Shown piece after piece: positions 6,917 through 14,818 of a stretch of 64,000 nt of DNA. Source of the DNA: an uncultured Ruminococcus sp. (GTDB lineage: Bacteria; Bacillota; Clostridia; Oscillospirales; Ruminococcaceae); NCBI GenBank assembly GCA_900541495.1, contig UQKC01000003.1, forward strand, positions 1 through 64,000. Direction: 5' to 3'. Both the position numbers and the translations under genes were made by a program. Under the pieces are notes generated by a model, which saw only the letters and a program-made list of their open reading frames with translations, was not told the DNA's origin and searched no databases. The first letter of the stretch is position 1. Every line of letters starts with the position of its first letter.

Positions 6917-8551
6917 TTAGTTTTCCGTAAGGATAGCGTCTATCGCCTTATCTGTGCTCCAGAAGAACTTGTCGCTGCCTACGTCTGCACTCAGACCGCA
7001 GCGGTCTATCATTTCCATAACGGGCGGCTGGATAGCAGTGAAGAACACCATTACGTCTTTCCTGGAAAGCTCCTCAACGACCTCCTGCAAAGCCTGAACG
7101 CCGCTTGCGTCCGCGAACGGAACACCTCGCATCGAGAGGATTATTATTTCTCTGTCGGCGATATCGGAAAGCTTATCTTCGAGGATATTTGCCGTGCCGA
7201 AGTAGAGAGGTCCTGTCATATAGACAACGGCTGTTCTCTTATCCTTGAGGTGGTCGGGGTGGTTCGGAAGTCTTTCGGGGTCAACTTCCGAAACGCTTAT
7301 CTGCATATCCGAAACCTTGAGGACAAACATTACAACGGAGAAGAGTATGCCAATGAGAATTGCGATAGTGAGGTCGAAGATAACTGTTGCGATCATTGTG
7401 AGGAGGAACTGTGCCATTTGGGTCTTTATCTTGCGGTTGAAGATGCCCTTGATGACCTTCCAGTCGTTCATTCTCCAAGCTGTCATCATAAGTACGCCTG
7501 CGAGCGCTGCGAGCGGTATTCTCGAAATAACGGGAGCGAGGAAGAACATCGCTGCAAGGAGGACTATAGAGTGGAAAACGCTTGTGAGTCTTGTTTTTCC
7601 GCCCGATTTGATAGCAACGGCTGTTCTTGCGATAGCGGCTGTTGCGGGAACACCGCCGAAGAACGGAATGACCATATTGCCGATACCCTGCGCAATAAGC
7701 TCCTGATTTGCGTCGAGCTTTTCGTTCTTCATTCTGCCTGCCGATGCGCCGCAGAGAAGGCTTTCGATAAGTCCGAGCGCTGCAATTGAGATAGCGGGAA
7801 CGATGAGCGCTTCAAGCTGTGGGATAGTGATAGCGGAAACGTCAAGTCTGTCCGGGAGGAAGATGCTCTTCGGTATCTCTCCTACCTGCTTAACGTCAAA
7901 GTTGAAGATGAACTCTGCGATAGTTGCAAGGATAATTGCTGCGAGCGAACCGGGGAAATACTGGTTTATCTTTTTCGGATAAAATGCCATAAAGACGACG
8001 ACTGCAACGCCGATAAGGAATGCTGCGAGGTTGAAATGCTGCTCCAAGGTGAAGTAGCTTATCGTTTTTGAGATAGTGGAGTCGCCCTCGCAGGTAAGAC
8101 CCGTGAAGTTATTTATCTGACCGAAAGCGATGATTATTGCAATACCCGATGTAAAGCCTGTGATAACGGGCAGCGGCAGGTAGGAAACTATCTTGCCGAG
8201 CTTTAAAAGTCCGCATATCAGCAGGATAACGCCGGACATAAGGCTTGCGATGAAAACACCCTGAAGCTGATATTTAGCGACGAGTGAGAGCAGGATAGCA
8301 GTCATTGCGCCCGTTGGACCGCTTATCTGGTACGAGCCGCCCGAAAGTGCGCCGATAACGATACCTGCGATGATAGCGGTAACAAGTCCTGCTGCGGCTG
8401 TTGCGCCCGAGGATACGCCGAATGCGAGTGCGAGCGGAAGAGCGACCGCTGCGACGGTAACGCCTGCGAGTGCGTCCTTTGCAAACGCGCCTGCGTTGTA
8501 CCCCTTAAACTCGGTTCTGAGCCTTGTTCCGTAGTTTTTGAAGATATTCAA
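6917..8551 (-). CDS. SulP-family anion transporter with STAS domain
   Basis: A 544 aa membrane protein. The first 400 or so residues are hydrophobic with many membrane segments and carry SulP marks: ALAFGVSSGATAAAGLVTAI, SYQISGPTGAMTAI and QGIGNMVIPFFGGVPATAAIARTAVAIKSGG. The last 120 residues form the cytoplasmic STAS domain (VVYMTGPLYFGTANILEDKL, then ADASGVQALQEVVEEL). SulP proteins carry sulfate, bicarbonate or other anions, and the sequence does not decide which. No carbonic anhydrase or sulfate-assimilation gene lies nearby. It is a single gene, ended by the hairpin at 6823-6861. Confidence 0.92.
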   Translation of the reverse strand: MNIFKNYGTRLRTEFKGYNAGAFAKDALAGVTVAAVALPLALAFGVSSGATAAAGLVTAIIAGIVIGALSGGSYQISGPTGAMTAILLSLVAKYQLQGVFIASLMSGVILLICGLLKLGKIVSYLPLPVITGFTSGIAIIIAFGQINNFTGLTCEGDSTISKTISYFTLEQHFNLAAFLIGVAVVVFMAFYPKKINQYFPGSLAAIILATIAEFIFNFDVKQVGEIPKSIFLPDRLDVSAITIPQLEALIVPAISIAALGLIESLLCGASAGRMKNEKLDANQELIAQGIGNMVIPFFGGVPATAAIARTAVAIKSGGKTRLTSVFHSIVLLAAMFFLAPVISRIPLAALAGVLMMTAWRMNDWKVIKGIFNRKIKTQMAQFLLTMIATVIFDLTIAILIGILFSVVMFVLKVSDMQISVSEVDPERLPNHPDHLKDKRTAVVYMTGPLYFGTANILEDKLSDIADREIIILSMRGVPFADASGVQALQEVVEELSRKDVMVFFTAIQPPVMEMIDRCGLSADVGSDKFFWSTDKAIDAILTEN

Positions 8552-8939
8552 GAAAAAACACCCCTTAATCCTATTTTTTCAAAAAAATTTGGCAGCAAAA
8601 AGCCGCCGACTTTTCTATTTTACTCCTTTTTTCGGGAAAACACAAGTAGAATTGTTTCGGCATAATTCGGGAGAAATTGTGCAAAGCGCTGTAATTATTT
8701 GAATTCGGAATGCGGAATTTTTTCTTCGCAAAATTTGGGCAAAAAACATTTTCCCGTAGGGGCGGATTCTATATCCGCCCGTTTCAATACCTGAATTTTA
8801 GGCAAATTCTCTGTAGGGTGACGGGTTTCCGTCCCGTTTTTTGAATAGTATTGGTGACTGCGGGACGGAAAACCGTCCCCTACAATAATTTATTGATGGT
8901 CACCTCTAAAAAATACCGTGAGATTTTTTATAATTTTAC
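8552..8939. repeat. Gene-free stretch with three repeat units
   Basis: No gene is seen between the SulP start and the promoter at 8940. It holds a GAATTCGGAATGCGG unit (8701), a short hairpin GGGCGGAT/ATCCGCCC (8760-8780) inside a GTAGGGG unit, and a longer hairpin of about 70 bases (8813-8883), whose arms are GTAGGGTGACGGGTTTCCG and its imperfect complement ending CCGTCCCCTAC. The same long hairpin recurs at about 20444-20513. Confidence 0.7.
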
Positions 8940-8968
8940 TTGAATAAAGCTTCAAAGTGTGATATAAT
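8940..8968 (+). promoter_or_regulatory. Promoter of the 2-hydroxyacid dehydrogenase gene
   Basis: TTGAAT (8940-8945) and TATAAT (8963-8968), 17 bases apart. GAGGGAAGAG follows before the ATG at 9000. Confidence 0.75.
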
Positions 8969-8999
8969 TAATTATCTATTATGATTAGAGGGAAGAGAT

Positions 9000-9947
9000 A
9001 TGAAAATTGTTATGCTCGAGGCGGCTTCCGTTTCTCGGGGCGATATTCCTTTCGATGATATTTATAAATTGGGCGAAGTCCGCGAATTTCCGCTCACTCC
9101 CAACGACAGGATAGTTGAAAACATTGGTGATGCGGAAGCGGTGCTTTGCAACAAAACGCATTTTACGGCTGAAATTATGGAGAAATGCCCGAATTTGCGC
9201 TACATTGGCATCTGCGCGACAGGGTACAACAATGTTGACCTTGAAGCGGCTTCACGTTTAGGGATAGTTGTAACGAACGTCCCTGCTTACTCCGATATGG
9301 CGGTGGCGCAGCAGGTTTTCGCGTATATTCTCCGCTACTGCAACAGAACGGGTGATTATGACCGCTTTGTAAAGGACGGCGGCTGGGTTCGCTCGGCTTC
9401 GTTCTCGGTATTCGATTATCCAACTGTGGAACTGGACGGAAAAGTTCTCGGAATTTACGGCTACGGCAGGATAGGTCATGCTGTTGCACGAATTGCGCGC
9501 GCATTCGGAATGAAAGTGCTTGTTCATACACGCACTGTCCGCAATGAGGACGGCGTTGAATATGTTTCGCTTGATGATATGCTTTCGCGCGCTGACTTTA
9601 TCACTCTGCACTGCCCTCTCACGCCCGAAACGAACGGACTTGTTGACATTGACTTTCTGAAAAAGTGCAAGCCTACGGCGATGCTCATAAACACCTCACG
9701 CGGCGCTGTTGTGAACGAAGCTGATCTTCGTTATGCGCTTGACAATGGGATAATTGCGGCGGCAGGACTTGATGTGCTTGCACAGGAGCCGATGGCTGCG
9801 GACGATCCTTTGCTTGGCTCGGACAAATGTATGATAACACCGCACGTTGCTTGGTCGCCCATTGACACACGCAGACGCTTGATGAAAGTCGTTGCGGAGA
9901 ATCTGGCGGCGTTTATCGCAGGGAAGCCTATAAATAAGGTGAATTGA
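9000..9947 (+). CDS. D-2-hydroxyacid dehydrogenase (glycerate/hydroxypyruvate type)
   Basis: An NAD(P)-dependent reductase of 2-keto acids, 315 aa. The cofactor motif GIYGYGRIGHAVARIARAFG lies near residue 150. The catalytic Arg is in INTSRGAVVN, the Glu in AQEPM and the His in TPHVAWSP, so the triad is complete. The N-terminal half has CNKTHFTAEIMEKCPNLRYIG and CATGYNNVDLEAA. The best match in type is glycerate dehydrogenase/hydroxypyruvate reductase (HprA-like), but other keto acids are possible. The next gene starts one base after its stop, so they are co-transcribed, probably with proBA. Confidence 0.88.
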   Translation: MKIVMLEAASVSRGDIPFDDIYKLGEVREFPLTPNDRIVENIGDAEAVLCNKTHFTAEIMEKCPNLRYIGICATGYNNVDLEAASRLGIVVTNVPAYSDMAVAQQVFAYILRYCNRTGDYDRFVKDGGWVRSASFSVFDYPTVELDGKVLGIYGYGRIGHAVARIARAFGMKVLVHTRTVRNEDGVEYVSLDDMLSRADFITLHCPLTPETNGLVDIDFLKKCKPTAMLINTSRGAVVNEADLRYALDNGIIAAAGLDVLAQEPMAADDPLLGSDKCMITPHVAWSPIDTRRRLMKVVAENLAAFIAGKPINKVN

Positions 9948-9948
9948 T

Positions 9949-10236
9949 ATGGACTTTACGAATATAACTGCCTGCGGCGGTGACTGCACGGGCTGCGAGC
10001 ATTACAAAAGCGGCAAATGTGTCGGCTGCAACAACAACGGCGGAATTTGCGTCAAAATGTGGAGCAGCGAATGTTCGCTCTGCAAATGCTGTCGGGAACA
10101 CAATGTTCGGTTCTGCGGCGTTTGTGATGATTTTCCCTGCAGTCTGCTGAAGATAACTCTGACTTGGGACAAAGACGGCATCGAAAATCTGAAAAGGCTC
10201 GGAAAAATTTACTTAAAGGAGAAAAACAATGTTTAA
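9949..10236 (+). CDS. Small Cys-rich protein, DUF3795 type
   Basis: This 95 aa protein carries 14 cysteines, among them CGGDCTGCEHYKSGKCVGC in the first third, CSLCKCC in the middle and FCGVCDDFPCSLL after it. The pattern fits DUF3795, a family of unknown role likely to bind metal or an Fe-S centre. It starts one base after the dehydrogenase stop and its last 8 bases overlap the start of proB, so it is translationally coupled to both. Its position does not reveal a function. Confidence 0.75.
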   Translation: MDFTNITACGGDCTGCEHYKSGKCVGCNNNGGICVKMWSSECSLCKCCREHNVRFCGVCDDFPCSLLKITLTWDKDGIENLKRLGKIYLKEKNNV

Positions 10237-11020
10237 CATCAACGATAAAAAAAGAGTGGTAATAAAGCTTGGCTCGTCCACGCTCACACACAACACGGGA
10301 AAGCTCAACATTCGCCGAATGGAGAACCTTGTAAAAGCAATGGCTGACATTCAGAACAGCGGCAAGGAGCTGACGCTCGTTTCATCGGGTTCTATTGCGC
10401 TCGGACGCTCGAAGCTCGGCTTGACCGAACGCCCCAAGGAAACACGTTTGAAGCAGGCCTGTGCAGCTATCGGACAGTGCGAGCTTATGTATATGTATGA
10501 CAAGCTTTTCGGTCAGTACAACCTCACCGTTGCGCAGCTTCTTCTTACGAAATACAGCATCGAAGGTCCGAGAAGCCACCACATCGTCAACACTATGGAG
10601 GAGCTTCTCTCGCGCGGAATTATCCCCATAATCAATGAAAACGACACGGTTGCTATCGATGAGCTGGAGCTTGAGATCGGTGAGAACGATTCGCTCGGTG
10701 CTTATGCCGCTATCATTGCAAAGGCCGACCTGCTGATAATCCTTTCGGACATTGACGGTTTCTACGATTCCAACCCGAACACGAACCCCGATGCGAAGCT
10801 TATCCCTGTTGTACACGAAATAAACAATGATATCCGTGCGCTTGCTACCGACGCTGTTTCGGGACTTGGCACGGGCGGAATGATAACGAAGCTCAACGCT
10901 GCCAAGATCGCTATGGACGGCGGCATTGATATGGTTATACTCAACGGCAGAAAGCCCGATCAGCTCTACGATCTTTTTGACGGAAAGCAGGTCGGAACGC
11001 TTTTCACCGCAAAGGACTAA
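10229..11020 (+). CDS. proB: Glutamate 5-kinase (proline biosynthesis)
   Basis: The first enzyme of proline synthesis, 263 aa, phosphorylating glutamate at the gamma-carboxyl. Seen: VVIKLGSSTLT at the N-terminus, VSSGSIALGRSKLGL, NENDTVA, FGENDSL-like EIGENDSLGAYAA, LSDIDGFYDSNP and GLGTGGMITKLNAAKIA. Many ProB proteins have a C-terminal PUA domain of about 100 residues. This one stops after the kinase domain, as in shorter Firmicutes forms. GGAG upstream sets the start. proA follows after 12 bases, so the pair forms the usual operon. Confidence 0.95.
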   Translation: MFNINDKKRVVIKLGSSTLTHNTGKLNIRRMENLVKAMADIQNSGKELTLVSSGSIALGRSKLGLTERPKETRLKQACAAIGQCELMYMYDKLFGQYNLTVAQLLLTKYSIEGPRSHHIVNTMEELLSRGIIPIINENDTVAIDELELEIGENDSLGAYAAIIAKADLLIILSDIDGFYDSNPNTNPDAKLIPVVHEINNDIRALATDAVSGLGTGGMITKLNAAKIAMDGGIDMVILNGRKPDQLYDLFDGKQVGTLFTAKD

Positions 11021-11032
11021 GGAGGAACTGCT

Positions 11033-12283
11033 ATGAATTACGCTGAAACACTCGGCAGCCGTGCAAAGGCTTGCAGAAAAGCTGCCGCAACGGCAAGCAC
11101 CGCCGAAAAGAACGCTGCTCTCGCCGCAATATCCGCCGCTTTGAGAGAGAGCATCGATGTTATCCTCGACTCGAACGAAGCTGACCTTATCGCTGCCCGT
11201 GAGAACGGAATGAGCGAGGCAATGCAGGACAGACTTCGCCTTACCGCTGACAGAATAAACGGAATCGCTGACGGCGTTGATGATGTTATCAAGCTCGAAG
11301 ACCCTATTGGCGAGGTCATAAGCGGAAGTGTTCGCCCGAACGGAATGAGCATCACAAAGGTTCGTGTTCCGCTCGGCACTATCGCTATAATTTTTGAGTC
11401 AAGACCGAATGTTACGGTCGATGCGGCTGTGCTTTGCCTAAAATCGGGCAACGCTGTTATCCTCCGCGGCGGAAAGGATGCTTTCAACTCGAACCGCTGT
11501 CTTTGCAGCATTATGAGGTCGGCACTTGCAAAGGTCGGCTTGCCCGAGGATCTTATCCAGTTCGTTGAGGACACTTCGCGCGAGGTTTCAAATGAGCTTA
11601 TGAGATGCTCCGACTACATTGACGTGCTTATCCCGAGAGGCGGAGCAGGACTTATCCGTGCCTGCAAGCAGAATGCGACCGTTCCCGTAATTGAAACGGG
11701 TACGGGAAACTGTCACGTTTTTGTTGATGAAACTGCTGATCTTCCAATGGCTGTAAGCATCGTCAACAACGGCAAGACGCGCCGTGTTTCGGTCTGCAAT
11801 GCAGTTGAATCTCTGCTTGTACATGAAAATGTCGCAGAAGAATTTCTCCCGATGATAAAGGCAAAGCTTGACGAAAAGCACGTTGAGATCCGCGGCTGTG
11901 AGCGCACAAAGGCTATCCTCGGCGACAGTGTTGTTCCTGCGACCGAAGAAGATTATGCTACGGAATTTCTTGATTACATCATCTCGGTAAAGGTCGTAAA
12001 GTCGCTTGATGAAGCTATCGAACACATCGACAAATACACAACTCACCACTCGGAATGTATCGTGACGAATGACCTTGCGAACGCTGAACGTTTCCAAAAG
12101 GAAATTGATGCGGCGGCTGTTTATGTCAATGTTTCAACTGCGTTCACAGACGGCGGAATGTTCGGACTTGGCGCTGAGATAGGAATTTCGACCCAGAAGC
12201 TTCACGCACGCGGACCTATGGGACTTCGCGAGCTCACCTCGATGAAATTCCTCATTGGTGGAAACGGTCAGATACGCTCCTAA
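11033..12283 (+). CDS. proA: Gamma-glutamyl phosphate reductase
   Basis: The second step of proline synthesis, 416 aa, reducing glutamyl phosphate with NADPH to the semialdehyde. It has the aldehyde-dehydrogenase-like fold: VPLGTIAIIFESRPNVTVDA, LRGGKDAFNSN, PRGGAGLI, the ETGTGNCHVFVD region and NAVESLLVH; the catalytic Cys is probably in RRVSVCNAVESLL. The C-terminus has VNVSTAFTDGGMFGLGAEIG and KLHARGPMGLRELT, both typical. The gene starts 12 bases after proB, with AAGGAGG just before the ATG. Confidence 0.95.
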   Translation: MNYAETLGSRAKACRKAAATASTAEKNAALAAISAALRESIDVILDSNEADLIAARENGMSEAMQDRLRLTADRINGIADGVDDVIKLEDPIGEVISGSVRPNGMSITKVRVPLGTIAIIFESRPNVTVDAAVLCLKSGNAVILRGGKDAFNSNRCLCSIMRSALAKVGLPEDLIQFVEDTSREVSNELMRCSDYIDVLIPRGGAGLIRACKQNATVPVIETGTGNCHVFVDETADLPMAVSIVNNGKTRRVSVCNAVESLLVHENVAEEFLPMIKAKLDEKHVEIRGCERTKAILGDSVVPATEEDYATEFLDYIISVKVVKSLDEAIEHIDKYTTHHSECIVTNDLANAERFQKEIDAAAVYVNVSTAFTDGGMFGLGAEIGISTQKLHARGPMGLRELTSMKFLIGGNGQIRS

Positions 12284-12315
12284 GCGGCAGTGCAAAATTA
12301 TTTCAAGGTGATTTT

Positions 12316-13278
12316 ATGAACAATAACGATAATAAGGACAAGGACATTTTTGACTACGACAGCTATGTAAAATCCAACGGAAAAAAGAAGAAAAAGCCGC
12401 GTCCGCAAAAATCTGCGAAAGCTCCGAAAGCGCAGAAAGAGCCAAAGCCTGCAAAAGAGCCGACCGCTTCGGAAAAGAAGAAGCCCGAAAAAAAGCTTGA
12501 TGAATCTATCGAAAGCATACGCAAGATGTTTGACAATGCGCTCGATGAGCAGTCGGAGGAGCTTGCGGAACTGACAATGGCTGAACCCGAGCCTGAGATG
12601 CCTGACCTCGGCAAGGGCGGCAAGCGCAAGGGTTATCTTATCCTCGGTGCGCTGATGATGATACTTGCGGTGATAGGACTTATCTCGACCGTGAGCTTCA
12701 CCGTTGACAAGGTAAAGGCATTCGCCGACAACACTCAGCAAAAGACCGAATTCGCGCGGTTCATCTACCCGGTTGTAATATGCGACCCTGCGCCGTTCGG
12801 ACAGAGCGTAAAGCTTCGCAGCGACACTGTGATAACGGCGGCTATCTGGGACATCATACTTTACGAGGACAAGAGCAAGTACGACTCGGATTTCGATATG
12901 ATAATCGTTCCCGAGCTTGATGTTGAGCAGCATGCGGCAAAGCTTTTCGGAACGGGACTTTCGATAAAGCATCAGTCTATCCTTGGTGCGGACGTACAGT
13001 TTTACTATAACGAGGACATAAAGTCCTACCGAATCCCTGCGAACCCGAAATACTTCACCTACTCCCCTTACATCGAGGACATAACAAGGGTCGGCGAAAG
13101 CTACACTATAACTGTCGGTTATGTTTCTCCAACGCCTGCGTGGCTGACGCTCACGGGTGATGAAACGCCCAAGCCCGAAAAGTATGTGAACTACATCGTT
13201 CAGAAGCGCGGAGACGAATACACTCTTCTCGGAATACAGCAATCGGACAAGATGCCTGAAGACGCAGGAAATTATTAA
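12316..13278 (+). CDS. One-span membrane protein with Lys-rich cytoplasmic tail, unknown role
   Basis: I do not recognise this 320 aa protein. The first 70 residues are dominated by Lys, Pro and Ala (KKKKKPRPQKSAKAPKAQK and similar), then an acidic stretch, then one membrane segment (about residues 107-130, LILGALMMILAVIGLISTV). The remaining 190 residues are soluble and presumably extracellular, with SYTITVGYVSPTPAWL near the end. The positive tail followed by a single span suggests an N-in, C-out topology. It lies 32 bases after proA with AAGGTG at the start and may be the last gene of that operon. Confidence 0.8.
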   Translation: MNNNDNKDKDIFDYDSYVKSNGKKKKKPRPQKSAKAPKAQKEPKPAKEPTASEKKKPEKKLDESIESIRKMFDNALDEQSEELAELTMAEPEPEMPDLGKGGKRKGYLILGALMMILAVIGLISTVSFTVDKVKAFADNTQQKTEFARFIYPVVICDPAPFGQSVKLRSDTVITAAIWDIILYEDKSKYDSDFDMIIVPELDVEQHAAKLFGTGLSIKHQSILGADVQFYYNEDIKSYRIPANPKYFTYSPYIEDITRVGESYTITVGYVSPTPAWLTLTGDETPKPEKYVNYIVQKRGDEYTLLGIQQSDKMPEDAGNY

Positions 13279-13410
13279 TGCGTAATTCGTAATTATTTGA
13301 TCCTGTGAATTTATTTAATTACTGTAGGGGACGGGTTTCTCGTCACGATTTGCAGAAACAAATATTATTTACAATATTTTATCGTAGGGGCGGATTCCAT
13401 ATCCGCCCGA
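13279..13410. repeat. Repeat units before ahcY
   Basis: TAATGCGTAATTCGTAATTA (13276), GTAGGGGACGGGTTTC (about 13324) and GTAGGGGCGGATTCCATATCC (13384-13409, a small hairpin GGGCGGAT/ATCCGCCC). No gene is seen here. Confidence 0.65.
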
Positions 13411-13444
13411 TTTCCCACAAAATTCAAACGAAAGGAATAAAAAT

Positions 13445-14692
13445 ATGAACAGTGAGATAAGAGATCCCGAACTTTGGCAGGACGGCGAGATAAAAATTGA
13501 CTGGGTAAAGGCTAATATGCCGCTTTTGCGCAGCATAGAAAAGGATTTTTCCGAAACAAAGCCTTTTGCAGGCGTGAAAGTTGCGCTTTCTGTGCATCTT
13601 GAAGCAAAGACGGCTTACCTTTGCAAGGTTCTTGCGGCAGGCGGTGCTGAGATGTATGTTACGGGCAGCAATCCGCTCTCCACTCAGGACGATGTTGCGG
13701 CTGCGCTCGTTCACGACGGACTTAACGTTTTCGCCTGGTACGATGCTACCGATGAAGAGTACCACCGTCACACCTCGCGCGTTATCGAAGCAGGTCCTAA
13801 CATCATCATCGACGATGGCGGTGACCTTGTTCACCTTATCCACACAGAATACAAGGACAAAATTGCCGATGTTATCGGCGGCTGTGAGGAAACCACAACC
13901 GGCATTATCCGTCTTATCGCAATGGACAAGGCAAAGGAACTCAAATTCCCGATGGTTCTTGTAAACAACGCCGACTGCAAGCATCTTTTCGACAACCGTT
14001 ACGGCACGGGGCAGTCCGTTTGGGACGGCATCAACCGCACGACCAACCTTATCGTTGCAGGAAAAAATGTCGTTGTTGCAGGCTACGGCTGGTGCGGCAA
14101 GGGTGTTGCAATGCGCGCAAAGGGACTTGGTGCAGAAGTTATCGTAACCGAAGTTGACCCGATAAAGGCAATGGAAGCCGTAATGGACGGCTTTAAGGTA
14201 ATGAAGATGAGTGAAGCCGCAAAGGTCGGTGATTTCTTCATAACAGTAACAGGCTGCCGCGACGTTATCACCGAGGAGCATTTCTATCTTATGAAGGACG
14301 GCGCTATCTGCTGCAACGCCGGACATTTTGATGTCGAAGTCGATGTTGCCGCTCTCCGCAGAATTGCTGTTGAGTCAAAGGTCGCACGAAAGAATATTAT
14401 GGGCTACAAGCTTTCCAACGGAAACACTATCAACGTTATTGCCGAGGGCAGACTTGTAAATCTTGCCGCAGGTGACGGCCACCCTGCCGAGATAATGGAT
14501 ATGAGCTTTGCAATTCAGGCGCTTTCCGCACTTCATCTTGTAAAGAACAAGGGAAATATCGGCGCAGACGGAATGACAGTCGATGTTCCGAAATACATCG
14601 ACAACGAGGTTGCCCGCCGCAAGATAAAGTTCTGGGGAATGGAAATAGATTCGCTTTCCGAAGAGCAGAAAAAGTATTTGGGTTCGTTCTAA
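13445..14692 (+). CDS. ahcY: Adenosylhomocysteinase
   Basis: The protein (415 aa) splits S-adenosylhomocysteine into adenosine and homocysteine, removing the by-product of methyl transfer. Seen: SVHLEAKTAYL, GSNPLSTQDDVAAAL, CEETTTGI, NNADCKHLFDNRYGTGQS (the catalytic Lys/Asp region is altered in wording but in place), GYGWCGKGVAMRAKGLGA with the NAD-binding glycines, and CNAGHFDVEVD. The C-terminal KYIDNEVARRKIKF is shorter than in eukaryotic enzymes, as usual in Clostridia-type AhcY. AAAGGA precedes the ATG. It stands alone between a repeat block and the uvrA end. Confidence 0.94.
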   Translation: MNSEIRDPELWQDGEIKIDWVKANMPLLRSIEKDFSETKPFAGVKVALSVHLEAKTAYLCKVLAAGGAEMYVTGSNPLSTQDDVAAALVHDGLNVFAWYDATDEEYHRHTSRVIEAGPNIIIDDGGDLVHLIHTEYKDKIADVIGGCEETTTGIIRLIAMDKAKELKFPMVLVNNADCKHLFDNRYGTGQSVWDGINRTTNLIVAGKNVVVAGYGWCGKGVAMRAKGLGAEVIVTEVDPIKAMEAVMDGFKVMKMSEAAKVGDFFITVTGCRDVITEEHFYLMKDGAICCNAGHFDVEVDVAALRRIAVESKVARKNIMGYKLSNGNTINVIAEGRLVNLAAGDGHPAEIMDMSFAIQALSALHLVKNKGNIGADGMTVDVPKYIDNEVARRKIKFWGMEIDSLSEEQKKYLGSF

Positions 14693-14726
14693 AAAAGCAA
14701 AGTTTACGTCCACGCTTTTTAAAAGG

Positions 14727-14765
14727 TGCAGGGGTCAATGGGACGACGTCCCATTGACCCCTGCA
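14727..14765. other. Perfect 18-base palindrome between convergent genes
   Basis: Bases 14727-14744 (TGCAGGGGTCAATGGGAC) pair perfectly with 14748-14765 around the loop GAC. The stem is very stable but is not followed by a clear T run on either strand. It lies between the ends of ahcY and uvrA and may act as a shared transcription end or be a repeat. Confidence 0.8.
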
Positions 14766-14818
14766 AGTCTTTGAAAAGGCTTGACCTGAACTTTGGTTTT
14801 AGTGCAACATTCTATTGT

